NCBI GenBank assembly: GCA_017308595.1
Contig: JAFKER010000010.1
Location: forward strand, 124,001 to 188,000
Length of the DNA stretch: 64,000 bases
Direction: 5' to 3'
Source: Afipia sp.
GTDB lineage: Bacteria > Pseudomonadota > Alphaproteobacteria > Rhizobiales > Xanthobacteraceae
Position 1 is the stretch's first letter, and each line of letters starts with the position of its first letter. Position numbers and translations under genes: made by a program. The notes beneath the pieces are model-generated. The model ran no database searches. It was not told the origin of the DNA and saw nothing but the letters and a program-made list of their open reading frames with translations. Positions 26,611 to 35,890 of the stretch are shown here, in pieces.

Positions 26611-26640
26611 GAAGGCGCCGTCCCCGGCGCCTTCTTTCTT
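26611..26640 (+). terminator. Terminator after AI-2E gene
   Basis: Stem GAAGGCGCCG (26611-26620) with CGGCGCCTTC (26625-26634) and a TTTCTT tail. It lies between two convergent genes and could act on both. Confidence 0.85.
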
Positions 26641-26653
26641 CGCGGCTGGAGCC

Positions 26654-26950
26654 TTAGAAGCTCGCCACTGTGTTCGTATGCTCAACTTCCGGCGGCGAAG
26701 CGAAATGCGGGCCGACCAGCGCACGCCATTCCTGAAAATTCGAAGACTCACGGAAATCGACGGTGTGGTTTTCCAGGGTTTCCCACTTGATGTGCAGCCG
26801 GTAGCGCGACGGCTTCTCGATCGAGCGGTGCAGCTCAAAGCTCTTCCAACCCTTGCAGCGCTTGAAAATCGATTCCGCCTTGGCAACGGCGGCTTCAAAG
26901 TCCTTCTCGCTGCCCGGCTTGATCTCGATCTGTGCGATTTCGGTAATCAT
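26654..26950 (-). CDS. Antibiotic biosynthesis monooxygenase (ABM) domain protein
   Basis: 98 residues from ATG 26950, preceded by AAAGGGCGG. It starts MITEIAQIEIKPGSEKDFEAAVAKAE and contains CKGWKSFELHRSIEKPSRY, matching the small dimeric ABM alpha/beta barrel. Members are cofactor-free oxygenases or simply small binding proteins. No neighbouring biosynthetic genes indicate a substrate. Confidence 0.85.
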   Translation of the reverse strand: MITEIAQIEIKPGSEKDFEAAVAKAESIFKRCKGWKSFELHRSIEKPSRYRLHIKWETLENHTVDFRESSNFQEWRALVGPHFASPPEVEHTNTVASF

Positions 26951-27002
26951 GGTGATCCGCCCTTTCTGGTTACAGAGGGGCTCTAGCGCAAAACCATGAG
27001 CC

Positions 27003-27035
27003 AGAAAAGACAAAGGGCACCAAAGGCGCCCTTTC
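27003..27035 (-). terminator. Terminator of small membrane protein gene
   Basis: On the minus strand AAAGGGCGCC pairs with GGTGCCCTTT (one G-U pair, loop TTT), then TGTCTTTTC. It lies about 25 bases past the stop at 27060. Confidence 0.75.
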
Positions 27036-27059
27036 AAACCATCCGGCTGATAGCCGCTT

Positions 27060-27293
27060 CTAGAAGAAAGTGACCAGAACGCCGAGCAGCACAAGGGTAC
27101 ATCCGCCAAGTGCAACCGGCTGCCAGTCGAACGCCGAACCATAACGACCTTCCGCACGGCGCGCCGCGATCAGGGCGTTCTCGTATTCGTCGGACGTCGA
27201 GAACATGCAGGCAAAGCCGGCGCGCGCAGATGCGGCAGTCGCTTCGAGCGCGGAGATATCGGACTGTGACTGATGTGTGTGTGCAGGAGCCAT
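27060..27293 (-). CDS. Small membrane-anchored protein of unknown function
   Basis: 77 residues from ATG 27293; the start is uncertain and 27314 is an alternative. The last 17 residues are hydrophobic (GCTLVLLGVLVTFF), forming a C-terminal tail anchor, while the rest is soluble and Ala-rich. Not a family I recognise. A terminator follows, supporting a real transcript. Confidence 0.55.
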   Translation of the reverse strand: MAPAHTHQSQSDISALEATAASARAGFACMFSTSDEYENALIAARRAEGRYGSAFDWQPVALGGCTLVLLGVLVTFF

Positions 27294-27336
27294 GCTGCAT
27301 CGTAAGGCGCGCATGGTAAACAGAGCGTTAGCAATT

Positions 27337-28590
27337 TCAGGCGATGGCCTCAGCGCGGCTCACGACAGCCTTCTCTCGCGGTGCCGCAGCACCTTTGATC
27401 ATGTTGCGGCGTGCATCTTCCAGCGAAAGCGGCTGCTCGGTCGCGGCCTCCACGCGATTACGGCCGCCGCGCTTGGCCTGATACAGCGCGGTATCGGCGG
27501 ACGCCATCAGTACTTCGAGTTCGGTATTCGCAGGACCGCCTGCGATACCGATGCTGACCGTCGTTTCCAGCGGAACATCGTCAATCGCGACGCCCGACGC
27601 CTCAAACGCTTCGCGCACGCGTTCCGCCGCGACCAGCGCCTCATCCATCGCACACGGCAGCAGCGCAGCGAATTCCTCGCCGCCGACACGGCCCACGAGA
27701 TCGGTAATGCGCAGCGAGGCGACGACGACATTGGCAAAGACCTGAAGCACATCGTCACCGGTGGCGTGACCAAAGCGGTCATTGACCGACTTGAAGTGGT
27801 CGATGTCGAAAATCATCACGGTCACGGGACGCCCGGCTTTCGCCTCGCGCTCGATCATGCGCGATGTCGCCTCGCTGAAACCCCGACGGTTCAGAAGGCC
27901 CGTGAGCGGATCAACCGACGCTGCGGTTTTGTGCGCGGTCACCGTGCGTTCGGAGACCAGCATGAAGATGATGAAGACAGTGCCAACAGCATATATCACC
28001 AGTTCAGCCGCGAATGCCGCAACCCAGATCTGGCTCATGCTTGTGGCATTGCCGGAACGGAACATGTCGCCCATCACGATCGGCAGCATCAGGACGGCGC
28101 CATGCATCAGGGGCACCGCAATGGCTGGCCAGCGAGCGCGCAGACTTTTACGCCGCTCGCGCCACAGCTCACCCGCTGTCAGCGCGGCATAGAGGGCAAC
28201 GAGACCTGCACCGAGCAGCATCCGGATTTCGGGATCGAGCGGATCGAGCAACACCACCGCGCCAATCCAGATCGCCGGACCTGCAATCACGCCGATCCAG
28301 TTGGCGGGGCGGCCATGAAAGGCCCGCGCCGCATCCCACATCAGACCGCAGGCGACAAAGCCGACGGCATTGACCGCCAACGACAATTCCCAGCCGAGTT
28401 CAGCGCCGCCCACCGTCCACAGTGCAACGGACGCCGCACCTAGGATATAGGCAGCGCCCCACCAGCCGAGTGCTGCGATTTTTTCCTGACGCCAGAAGAA
28501 CAGGAGCAACACGCCCAGCATCGCTGCCGCCAGTGTCGCCACGAGATAAAGCGTGGAAATATCGAGAGATAAATGTGTGCCAGCCGGCAT
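27337..28590 (-). CDS. Membrane-bound diguanylate cyclase
   Basis: 417 residues. Six or seven transmembrane segments fill the first 210 residues, beginning with LYLVATLAAAMLGVLLLFF. The GGDEF domain (about 225-380) has the active-site GGEEF at 303-307 and an inhibitory I-site RITD at 294-297, exactly five residues before it. It therefore should make cyclic di-GMP from two GTP, with product inhibition. It may control surface or biofilm behaviour together with the exopolysaccharide genes nearby. The membrane part is a sensor of unknown signal. Confidence 0.93.
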   Translation of the reverse strand: MPAGTHLSLDISTLYLVATLAAAMLGVLLLFFWRQEKIAALGWWGAAYILGAASVALWTVGGAELGWELSLAVNAVGFVACGLMWDAARAFHGRPANWIGVIAGPAIWIGAVVLLDPLDPEIRMLLGAGLVALYAALTAGELWRERRKSLRARWPAIAVPLMHGAVLMLPIVMGDMFRSGNATSMSQIWVAAFAAELVIYAVGTVFIIFMLVSERTVTAHKTAASVDPLTGLLNRRGFSEATSRMIEREAKAGRPVTVMIFDIDHFKSVNDRFGHATGDDVLQVFANVVVASLRITDLVGRVGGEEFAALLPCAMDEALVAAERVREAFEASGVAIDDVPLETTVSIGIAGGPANTELEVLMASADTALYQAKRGGRNRVEAATEQPLSLEDARRNMIKGAAAPREKAVVSRAEAIA

Positions 28591-28735
28591 GTTCTATGCA
28601 GCGCTTAAGAATTCGACGGAGCTGGAATAGCTCCCTCAGCCGGTGCCGAAAATAACAACGGTGTCTTGGAACTCCGTTTGCGCCGGTCACACAATTTTCG
28701 GGAAAAACCGCAGCAATTCGAATGTATCTGGAACA

Positions 28736-28762
28736 GCAAAAAGGGCGCCCGAAGGCGCCCTT
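28736..28762 (-). terminator. Terminator of rplM-rpsI
   Basis: Stem AAGGGCGCC (28741-28749) with GGCGCCCTT (28754-28762), loop CGAA, followed on the minus strand by TTTGCTG. It lies about 70 bases past the rpsI stop. Confidence 0.8.
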
Positions 28763-28832
28763 GAAGTCCCGCGATTGCGGAAAATTTGAATCGAAACGAT
28801 GAGCGCTTCGAGAACTGGCGGCGAAGCGCGCC

Positions 28833-29309
28833 TTAGCGCTTCGAGAACTGGAAGGACCGGCGGGCCTTCGCCTTGCCGTACTTCTTACGTTCAACGACAC
28901 GCGAGTCGCGGGTCAGGAAGCCGCCCTTCTTGAGGACGCTGCGCAGATCCGGCTCGAAGTGTGTGAGAGCCTTCGAAATGCCGTGACGCACGGCACCGGC
29001 CTGACCCGACAGACCGCCGCCAGCGACGGTGCAGACCACGTCGTACTGGCCCTGGCGGGCGGCAGCGACGATCGGCTGCTGGATCATCATGCGCAACACT
29101 GGGCGAGCGAAATAAACTTCGACTTCGCGAGTGTTGACGACGATCTTGCCGGAGCCTGGCTTGATCCAGACGCGAGCAACCGCGTCCTTGCGCTTGCCGG
29201 TGGCGTAAGCGCGGCCCTGCTTGTCGACCTTCTTTTCGTACTTCGGAGCGTCAGGCGCCGCGGTCTTCAGCGCCGAAAGCTGATCGAGGGACTGCATGGT
29301 ATCGGACAT
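28833..29309 (-). CDS. rpsI: 30S ribosomal protein S9
   Basis: 158 residues. The body [22 protein letters not shown] and the tail [24 protein letters not shown] are S9 hallmarks; the basic tail reaches the P-site tRNA. The N-terminus carries a short alphaproteobacterial extension. The start overlaps the rplM stop by one base (TAATG). Confidence 0.98.
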   Translation of the reverse strand: MSDTMQSLDQLSALKTAAPDAPKYEKKVDKQGRAYATGKRKDAVARVWIKPGSGKIVVNTREVEVYFARPVLRMMIQQPIVAAARQGQYDVVCTVAGGGLSGQAGAVRHGISKALTHFEPDLRSVLKKGGFLTRDSRVVERKKYGKAKARRSFQFSKR

Positions 29310-29773
29310 TATGCGGCCCTCGTGTTCTTGCGGTTCAACGATGCGATATCGACGGTCTCAGGCTGCTGCGCCTCGTGCGGATGTTCGGCGCCTGCGTAAA
29401 CACGAAGGTTGCCCATCTGCACCCGTCCGAGCGGGCCGCGCGGAATCATGCGTTCAATGGCTTTTTCGACCACGCGCTCAGGAAAGCGGCCTTCGAGGAT
29501 CGACTTCGCCGAACGTTCCTTGATGCCGCCGATAAAACCGGTGTGGTTGTAGTACATCTTGTTGTCACGCTTACGTCCGGTGAGGACGACGTGAGCCGCG
29601 TTGATGATGATGACGTTGTCACCGCAATCGACGTGGGGGGTGTAGGTCGGGAGGTGCTTGCCGCGCAAACGCATGGCAACCAAGGTAGCGAGACGACCGA
29701 CGACCAAACCCTTGGCGTCGATCAGCACCCACTTCTTGTTGACCTCGGCTGGCTTGGCCGAAAACGTCTTCAT
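29309..29773 (-). CDS. rplM: 50S ribosomal protein L13
   Basis: 154 residues from ATG 29773 ([20 protein letters not shown]). The motifs [29 protein letters not shown] and [10 protein letters not shown] identify L13. It is an early assembly protein of the large subunit. The rplM-rpsI pair is translationally coupled and conserved in bacteria. An upstream in-frame extension to 29815 has no support. Confidence 0.98.
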   Translation of the reverse strand: MKTFSAKPAEVNKKWVLIDAKGLVVGRLATLVAMRLRGKHLPTYTPHVDCGDNVIIINAAHVVLTGRKRDNKMYYNHTGFIGGIKERSAKSILEGRFPERVVEKAIERMIPRGPLGRVQMGNLRVYAGAEHPHEAQQPETVDIASLNRKNTRAA

Positions 29774-29925
29774 GATGAGTTGTCCGTGAAATTTCTTGTT
29801 CGGCTGGATCGCCAAACTGGCGCGTTTCTAGAGAACCGCCCCTCTCACGTCAACGTCAAAAGACCAAAAATACTCATTCAAAAACAATAACTTAAAAATA
29901 TGGTGCAATAATACCTGTAAAAACT

Positions 29926-30354
29926 CTAAGCATTCGGAATGGAGTATGTGGAGGTCACATGGGCGATTGGATCGGGCGAAGTCCCTGATAACAGGCTCAC
30001 TTCTCCGACGGCGAGACGCTTGCCCAACTTCATCAATTTGGCGGCGGCGAGCACATCCTGTCCCGGCTGCCCTTTGCGCAGGAAATTGATGTTGAGGCTG
30101 GTGGTCATCGCGAGCCCGATCGGGCCGATGGCCGAAAGCAGCACGACATACATCGCCAGGTCCGCCATCGCCATCAATGTGGGTCCCGAGACCGTGCCGC
30201 CCGGACGGAGCATCCGCTCGCTATAGGGCTGACGCAGCAGGCAGGTCGCTCCATCCGCGCTCTCGATCAGGATTTCTCCGCTGGCAAAGGCCTGCGGAAA
30301 CTCCCTGTGGAGAAACGCTTCGAGTTCTGCCACGGTCATTTTCGGCTTGTTCAT
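29926..30354 (-). CDS. PaaI family thioesterase (hot-dog fold)
   Basis: 142 residues from ATG 30354. The segment RPGGTVSGPTLMAMADLAMYVVLLSAIG matches PaaI-type thioesterases, where an Asp in the long helix activates water to hydrolyse acyl-CoA. The later LNINFLRKGQPGQDVLAAAKLMKLGKRL also fits. It faces a divergently transcribed crotonase gene, so both may serve the same acyl-CoA pathway. Confidence 0.85.
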   Translation of the reverse strand: MNKPKMTVAELEAFLHREFPQAFASGEILIESADGATCLLRQPYSERMLRPGGTVSGPTLMAMADLAMYVVLLSAIGPIGLAMTTSLNINFLRKGQPGQDVLAAAKLMKLGKRLAVGEVSLLSGTSPDPIAHVTSTYSIPNA

Positions 30355-30446
30355 GGAACCTATGTCCTGCACTGCACTCGTATGTGACGGTTTTGTATCT
30401 TAGGGTGAACCTGATAGCGAGCCTTGACGGAACTGAAAAGAAAACC

Positions 30447-31271
30447 ATGACACCACAAACCTCTCGCGCCGTATCGCAAGCCCCCTCGCCGCTTCTGCGC
30501 CAAACCATCGGCAGCATTGCCGTACTGACGCTCGACTCGCCGTCGACGCGCAACGCGCTGTCCGAAGCGATGATTATGGCGCTTCAGAGCGCGCTTGATT
30601 CCATTCGCGACGACAAAAGCGTTCGCGCGGTTGTTATCGCTGCCAATGGCCCTGCCTACTCTTCGGGCCATAATCTAAAGGAATTGACCGCGCGCCGTTC
30701 GGACGCCGATAAGGGCCGCGCCTATTTCGCGCATATGATGAAATCGTGCAGCGACATGATGCAGACCATCGTGCGCCTGCCGAAGCCCGTGGTCGCTGCC
30801 GTTCAGGGCGTCGCGACCGCCGCTGGGTGTCAGATGGTGGCGACATGCGACCTTGCAGTGGCATCCGATCAGGCCACATTCGGCACACCCGGAATCGATA
30901 TCGGCCTGTTCTGCTCGACCCCGATGGTCGCACTGACACGCAATGTCCCGCGTAAACATGCGATGCATATGCTGCTGACCGGCGATCATATCCCGGCACA
31001 GCGGGCCCTCGAACTTGGGCTAGTGAACAGCGTTGTACCCGCTGGTAGCGAACGCGAGGCCGCCATTGCGCTTGCCGACCGGATTGCCGTCAAATCGGCT
31101 TACACGCTCAAGGTCGGAAAGGAAGCGTTTTACCGGCAGGCCGAAATGAGCCTTGCAGACGCTTACACCTATGCGGCGCAGGTCATGACCGAGAACATGA
31201 TGGCCCGCGACGCACAGGAAGGCATCGGTGCCTTCATCGAAAAACGCGACCCCAAGTGGGAAGACCGCTGA
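30447..31271 (+). CDS. Enoyl-CoA hydratase/isomerase family protein
   Basis: 274 residues from ATG 30447. Crotonase motifs are present: YSSGHNLKELTAR (oxyanion hole), AAVQGVATAAGCQMVATCDLAVAS and FGTPGIDIGLFCSTPM. It acts on an acyl-CoA; the exact reaction is unknown, since the two glutamates of classical hydratases are not both evident in the expected places. Its upstream neighbour on the opposite strand is a thioesterase. Confidence 0.88.
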   Translation: MTPQTSRAVSQAPSPLLRQTIGSIAVLTLDSPSTRNALSEAMIMALQSALDSIRDDKSVRAVVIAANGPAYSSGHNLKELTARRSDADKGRAYFAHMMKSCSDMMQTIVRLPKPVVAAVQGVATAAGCQMVATCDLAVASDQATFGTPGIDIGLFCSTPMVALTRNVPRKHAMHMLLTGDHIPAQRALELGLVNSVVPAGSEREAAIALADRIAVKSAYTLKVGKEAFYRQAEMSLADAYTYAAQVMTENMMARDAQEGIGAFIEKRDPKWEDR

Positions 31272-31282
31272 ACGGCACTGCT

Positions 31283-31367
31283 CGTCATTGAGAGGGGCAC
31301 TCGCGACGAAGCGATCCAGGCTCTTATCTCCCTCAAAACGGATTGCTTCGCTTCGCTCGCAATGACG
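31283..31367. repeat. Palindromic intergenic repeat of the Bradyrhizobiaceae type
   Basis: The left arm GTCATTGAGAGGGGC... and the right arm GGATTGCTTCGCTTCGCTCG...CAATGACG are imperfect inverted copies of the CATTGCGAGCGAAGCGAAG element. Read in one frame it gives the shadow peptide HCERSEAIR, well known from this element in related genomes. It lies between two plus-strand genes. Confidence 0.85.
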
Positions 31368-31389
31368 GCTGGATGACGGTAGTAACAAA

Positions 31390-31974
31390 ATGAACCACAA
31401 CGTTTACGACGATAACTACATCCGATCGATTCTCACTGATGTGAAGTCGATCGCCATGGTCGGTGCGTCGCCGGTCAACGTGCGGCCGAGCTATTTCGCA
31501 TTCAAGTATCTCGTCGAGCGCGGTTACGACATGATCCCGATTAATCCGGGACAAGTCGGAAAGAGCCTTATCGGAAAGCCCTTTGTCGGATCGCTGAAGG
31601 AGATCGGCCGCCCTGTGGACATGGTCGACATCTTCCGCAACTCGGAGGCGGCGGCGGCTGTTGTGGATGAAGCCCTGTCGCTGCCGGTCTTGCCAAAGGT
31701 GATCTGGATGCAGCTCGGCATCAGCAACGATGCCGCAGCAGCCAAGGCAGAAGCGGCTGGCGTGAAAGTCGTCATGAACCGCTGCCCGAAAATCGAATAC
31801 GCACGGCTGACATCCGAGATTCAGTGGGTGGGCGTCAACTCACGCACTATCAGTGCCAAACGCGCGCCTATTCCAACCAGCAACATGCGGTTGTCACTCA
31901 ACCGCAGCAGTGTGACGGGCGGCTCGACGATGGCCGCTGATCGCGCGGCGAAAGACAAGAACGACCTGTCCTGA
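31390..31974 (+). CDS. CoA-binding domain protein
   Basis: 194 residues. The N-terminal Rossmann fold reads IAMVGASPVNVRPSYFAFKYLVERGYDMIPINPG, as in the CoA-binding domain of succinyl-CoA synthetase-like proteins and YccU. The segment WMQLGISNDAAAAKAEAAGVKVVMNRCPKIEY completes the family. It is a small stand-alone cytoplasmic protein whose ligand may be CoA; the role is unknown. Confidence 0.85.
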   Translation: MNHNVYDDNYIRSILTDVKSIAMVGASPVNVRPSYFAFKYLVERGYDMIPINPGQVGKSLIGKPFVGSLKEIGRPVDMVDIFRNSEAAAAVVDEALSLPVLPKVIWMQLGISNDAAAAKAEAAGVKVVMNRCPKIEYARLTSEIQWVGVNSRTISAKRAPIPTSNMRLSLNRSSVTGGSTMAADRAAKDKNDLS

Positions 31975-32131
31975 ATCCGGCGCGTTGCAGAACATCATTC
32001 CAGGCCCGTGGCATAAAGCGTCAGGTTCATTGTCAGTTATCGATGATAGCTGCTGATGGCTTGACGGCGGACGCGTCCGCCCGCAGCATAATCTTCTCCA
32101 TGCCCTTTCGCGGCACCCAGAAGGACACCTC

Positions 32132-33412
32132 ATGACCGAAAGATTGCCGGGTTTCTCCACGCTTTCCATTCACGCCGGCGCGCAGCCGGACCCGACCACG
32201 GGCGCCCGCGCGACGCCGATCTATCAAACGACATCCTTTGTTTTTAACGATGCTGACCACGCCGCCTCGCTGTTCGGGCTGCAGGCGTTCGGCAACATCT
32301 ACACCCGCATCGGTAATCCGACCAACGCCGTGCTCGAAGAGCGCGTCGCCGCGCTGGAAGGCGGCACCGCTGCCCTCGCCGTCGCATCCGGTCATGCCGC
32401 GCAACTGGTCACGTTCCACGCGCTCCTGCAGCCCGGCGATGAATTCATTGCGGCGCGGCGCCTCTACGGCGGCTCCATCAACCAGTTCAATCACTCGTTC
32501 AAGAACTTTGGCTGGAACGTCGTGTGGGCTGATACCGACGACGTTTCGACTTTCGAAAAGGCGCTGTCCCCGAAGACCAAGGCGATCTTCATCGAATCGA
32601 TTGCAAATCCCGGCGGCACGGTCACCGACATCGAGGCAATTGCAGCCATCGCGCGCAAGGCGGGTGTGCCCTTGATTGTCGACAACACGCTGGCCTCGCC
32701 TTATCTCATCAAGCCGATCGATCATGGCGCAGACATCGTTCTGCATTCGGCGACGAAATTCCTCGGCGGCCACGGCAACTCCATCGGCGGCATCATTGTC
32801 GACGCTGGCACGTTCGACTGGTCGCGCGATGGCCGTTATCCTGTACTGAGCGAACCGCGCCCCGAATATCACGGCATCAAGCTGCAGGAGACCTTCGGTA
32901 ACTTCGCATTCGCGATCGCCGCGCGCGTGATCGGCTTGCGCGATCTCGGCCCTGCTCTGTCGCCCTTCAATGCGTTCCTGTTGCTCACCGGCATCGAAAC
33001 GCTGAGCCTGCGCGTGCAGCGGCATTCCGATAACGCCAAAGCTGTTGCGGAATGGCTGTCGGCACATCCCGCCGTGGCCTGGGTAAGTTATGCAGGCCTT
33101 CCCGGCGACCGCTACCACAACCTCGCGCGTAAATACTCGCCCAAGGGCGCAGGCGCGGTGTTCACCTTCGGCCTCAAGGGCGGCTACGACGCGGGCATCA
33201 ACCTCGTATCCAACGTCAAGCTTTTCTCGCATCTGGCCAATGTCGGCGACACCCGATCGCTGATTATCCACCCTGCATCCACCACGCACAGCCAGCTCAG
33301 CGATGCACAGAAGGCGTTGGCCGGCGCCGGTGTCGATGTCGTGCGTCTATCGGTCGGCCTCGAAGACAAGGAAGATCTGATTGCCGATCTGGATCAGGCT
33401 CTGAAGGCCTGA
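32132..33412 (+). CDS. metY: O-acetylhomoserine sulfhydrylase (aminocarboxypropyltransferase)
   Basis: 426 residues. A PLP enzyme of the Cys/Met metabolism family: the Schiff-base Lys is in HSATKFLGGHGNSIGG, and GAQPDPTTGARATPIYQTTSF opens the protein. It makes homocysteine (or methionine) from O-acetylhomoserine and sulphide (or methanethiol) in the cytoplasm. The upstream 157 bases were checked for a SAM-II-like riboswitch; none was evident. It ends before a strong terminator shared with the iron permease gene. Confidence 0.95.
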   Translation: MTERLPGFSTLSIHAGAQPDPTTGARATPIYQTTSFVFNDADHAASLFGLQAFGNIYTRIGNPTNAVLEERVAALEGGTAALAVASGHAAQLVTFHALLQPGDEFIAARRLYGGSINQFNHSFKNFGWNVVWADTDDVSTFEKALSPKTKAIFIESIANPGGTVTDIEAIAAIARKAGVPLIVDNTLASPYLIKPIDHGADIVLHSATKFLGGHGNSIGGIIVDAGTFDWSRDGRYPVLSEPRPEYHGIKLQETFGNFAFAIAARVIGLRDLGPALSPFNAFLLLTGIETLSLRVQRHSDNAKAVAEWLSAHPAVAWVSYAGLPGDRYHNLARKYSPKGAGAVFTFGLKGGYDAGINLVSNVKLFSHLANVGDTRSLIIHPASTTHSQLSDAQKALAGAGVDVVRLSVGLEDKEDLIADLDQALKA

Positions 33413-33437
33413 TCCATCTTACTGACGGCTGAAAAGC

Positions 33438-33472
33438 AAAACGCGGCGCCGGGCATGGCGCCGCGTTTTTCA
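33438..33472 (+). terminator. Terminator between metY and iron permease gene
   Basis: A 13-bp stem (33438-33450 with 33457-33469) and A/T-rich flanks. Because the neighbours are convergent, it can serve both. Confidence 0.88.
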
Positions 33473-33499
33473 ATTGCAGAGAGCAAATAGTTTTAAAAA

Positions 33500-34318
33500 T
33501 CAGGTTTTCGCAGCCTCCACCGCCTTGGCCTTGTCCTGACGAACCAGCCGGGCGTTTCGCTGAACAATGGAAAAGGTCGCCAGCGCGAAAAGAATAACAA
33601 GGAGCTGCGCGGACACAGCCTCAAGCGAGGCGTTGAGACCGATCGACTGCAGCCAGCCGAACCCCTTCAACTCGGTGACAGGAATGATGGCCTGCTCCTG
33701 AAACTCCTGGATCGCTTCGCCGATGAATTTGATGCCCATGGCGAACAGGAATGCCGATGTGATGATGAACAGCGGCCGCAGCGGGATTTTCCGGGCGATC
33801 AGGTTGATGAAATAGAACAACACCATGAGGCCGGCAGTTGCCGCAGCGAGCCCCGCGAACAGCCCGACGCTCCAGCCGCCTTCGGTCACCGCGAGCGCAT
33901 TGATGAACAGCACCGTCTCGGCTCCTTCACGAAACACCGCAAAGAAAGCAAGGGCGCCGACAGCCCAGGCCGTATCCTGCGCAAGCGCATTATCGGCCTT
34001 GGTTGCGAGGAATTCCTGCCAGCCGCGCGGGTCCTGCTTCACCATCAGCCAGCCGCTGACATACAGCATCAGTGCCGCGGCGAAGAGGATAACAATCGCT
34101 TCGAAGATATCGTTGTGGTCGCCGGAATTGAGAACCGCGAACAGCCACGCGGCAATGATACTGCAACCCACTGCCGCCAATGCGCCGCCATAAAGCGCCG
34201 TGATGCGATGCTGGCCACCGACCTTCCGGAGATAGCCGGCAAGCGCTGCGATCACGAGCATGGCCTCAAGGCCCTCCCGCAGCAGAATGACGGCAGCCTG
34301 AACGAATGCGTTTGACAT
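33500..34318 (-). CDS. FTR1/EfeU family iron permease
   Basis: 272 residues from ATG 34318, with seven or so transmembrane segments. The two characteristic iron-binding motifs are LREGLEAML (first helix) and FREGAETVLF (fourth helix). Such permeases import iron across the inner membrane. No periplasmic EfeO or peroxidase EfeB gene is nearby, so the system is incomplete in this window. A possible iron-responsive site is noted at 34462-34477. Confidence 0.9.
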   Translation of the reverse strand: MSNAFVQAAVILLREGLEAMLVIAALAGYLRKVGGQHRITALYGGALAAVGCSIIAAWLFAVLNSGDHNDIFEAIVILFAAALMLYVSGWLMVKQDPRGWQEFLATKADNALAQDTAWAVGALAFFAVFREGAETVLFINALAVTEGGWSVGLFAGLAAATAGLMVLFYFINLIARKIPLRPLFIITSAFLFAMGIKFIGEAIQEFQEQAIIPVTELKGFGWLQSIGLNASLEAVSAQLLVILFALATFSIVQRNARLVRQDKAKAVEAAKT

Positions 34319-34476
34319 GGAAGACCTTGGACCTTGTGAGCAACCTCTTTTATCGCGCTGCAAACCGAAGTTAAAGTATGCGCAGGCGGCACGTGATCGT
34401 GATCTCGCGCTATGATAAAAGAAACGCCGCGTATTCAGGGCTTTTTGCCATTTTCAGCACATTAGAATAGTTCGAT

Positions 34477-35577
34477 TCATCCACCCTCGCCGGTGACAAG
34501 ACGAAGCTTGGCCGGTGTGCGGTTTGGCAATGCCCCGCCCAGCCGCTCCGCGTGAAACAGCGCGAGCGTGAGAACCACAATCGCGATGGCCTGATGCGCC
34601 AACCCGAGATCGATCGGAACCTGATTGAGCAGCGTCAGAATGCCCACGGCCGCCTGAAAGATCATGGTCGTCATGATCCACAATGCACTTGAGACGATGA
34701 CCGGACTTGCCTTTGAGCGGATGGTATCAATCGCATGCAGGATCGCCAGCACAACAAGCGTGTACGCGATCATCCGGTGCGTGAACTGAACTGTCAGCGT
34801 GTTGTCGAAGAAGTTACGCCACCACGGCTGCTCGAAGAACAGCCGCGCAGCGGTCGGAATGAACGCGCCGTCGATCAGCGGCCATGTGTTGAAGACCTTG
34901 CCGGCGCGCAGTCCTGCGACCAGCGCGCCGAAATAGAACTGCAGGAAGATCAGCGCCAGCAAAATCCGGCCCAAGACTCTGATGCGCCGCGGCGCGACGA
35001 GCGGCACGCGCTCCTGAAGCTGACGAAGCGTCCAGACGATGGCGGAGAAAATAAAGACCGCGAGCATGAAGTGGACGGCAAGCCGATACTGCGACACCGA
35101 GACTCGTTCAGTCAGACCCGATGACACCATCCACCAGCCCACGGCGCCTTGCAGGCCACCGAGCACAAAGATAACCCACAGCTTACGCTTGAGCGCACCG
35201 GGCAGGAACCCGCGCCACAAGAACCACAGGAACGGCAACAGGAACACCGCCCCGATCAGACGCCCGAGCAAGCGATGACCCCACTCCCACCAGAAGATGG
35301 TCTTGAATTCCGACAGGCTCATTCCGCGATTCATCTCGCGGTACTGCGGAATGGTCTTGTAAGCCTCGAACTGCCGCGTCCACTCCGCATCCGTCAGCGG
35401 TGGAATCGTGCCGGTGACGGGCTTCCACTCGACAATCGACAGACCGGATTCGGTCAGGCGCGTCGCGCCGCCGACCATCAGCGTGCAGACAATGAAAGCC
35501 GCCACGACAATGAGCCATGCGCGAACGCTCCGCATGCCTGCGACCCTGTTTTTCGTATCTCGCGCGATGATTGTCAT
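34477..35577 (-). CDS. ctaA: Heme A synthase (COX15/CtaA type)
   Basis: 366 residues with eight membrane segments. It contains [37 protein letters not shown] and [10 protein letters not shown], which hold the heme-ligating histidines of the family, plus [11 protein letters not shown] near the end. CtaA oxidises heme O to heme A for cytochrome aa3 oxidase. This type II (CtaA) form lacks the extra cysteines of Gram-positive proteins. It lies alone. Confidence 0.95.
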   Translation of the reverse strand: MTIIARDTKNRVAGMRSVRAWLIVVAAFIVCTLMVGGATRLTESGLSIVEWKPVTGTIPPLTDAEWTRQFEAYKTIPQYREMNRGMSLSEFKTIFWWEWGHRLLGRLIGAVFLLPFLWFLWRGFLPGALKRKLWVIFVLGGLQGAVGWWMVSSGLTERVSVSQYRLAVHFMLAVFIFSAIVWTLRQLQERVPLVAPRRIRVLGRILLALIFLQFYFGALVAGLRAGKVFNTWPLIDGAFIPTAARLFFEQPWWRNFFDNTLTVQFTHRMIAYTLVVLAILHAIDTIRSKASPVIVSSALWIMTTMIFQAAVGILTLLNQVPIDLGLAHQAIAIVVLTLALFHAERLGGALPNRTPAKLRLVTGEGG

Positions 35578-35677
35578 GATCTTGAAAATGCAGCCTTGAA
35601 TGAATTCGCGCGGTCCTTATAGTCGCCGCGATTTCCCGCGCAAGACGCGTATTTAAGGCCACCAGCACAATCCTGTT

Positions 35678-35890
35678 ATGAAAATCCGCACCCGAAAACT
35701 GATAGGAACTTTCGGCCTTCTGGCGCTGGTGATCGTTTGGTCACTGATGGGCATGGTGATCGCGCAGACACCTTGGCTGGCCGGTTCGAAGCTGTATCAG
35801 GGGCTTTTCTATGCGGTTGCCGGTCTCGGCTGGGTTCTGCCCGCCATGCCGCTGATCGCGTGGATGTCGCGGCCAGACCCTCAGCCGTAG
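35678..35890 (+). CDS. DUF2842 small membrane protein
   Basis: 70 residues with two transmembrane helices (LLALVIVWSLMGMVIA and FYAVAGLGWVLPAMPLIAWM). The PAMPLIxWM ending is the DUF2842 signature, an alphaproteobacterial family of unknown function. It overlaps the NodB-like gene by ten bases tail to tail. Confidence 0.85.
   Translation: MKIRTRKLIGTFGLLALVIVWSLMGMVIAQTPWLAGSKLYQGLFYAVAGLGWVLPAMPLIAWMSRPDPQP

Noticed and set aside
31975-32131. A possible SAM-II riboswitch upstream of metY.
   Set aside because: The region has no recognisable conserved SAM-II core, and the stems present are short and ordinary.
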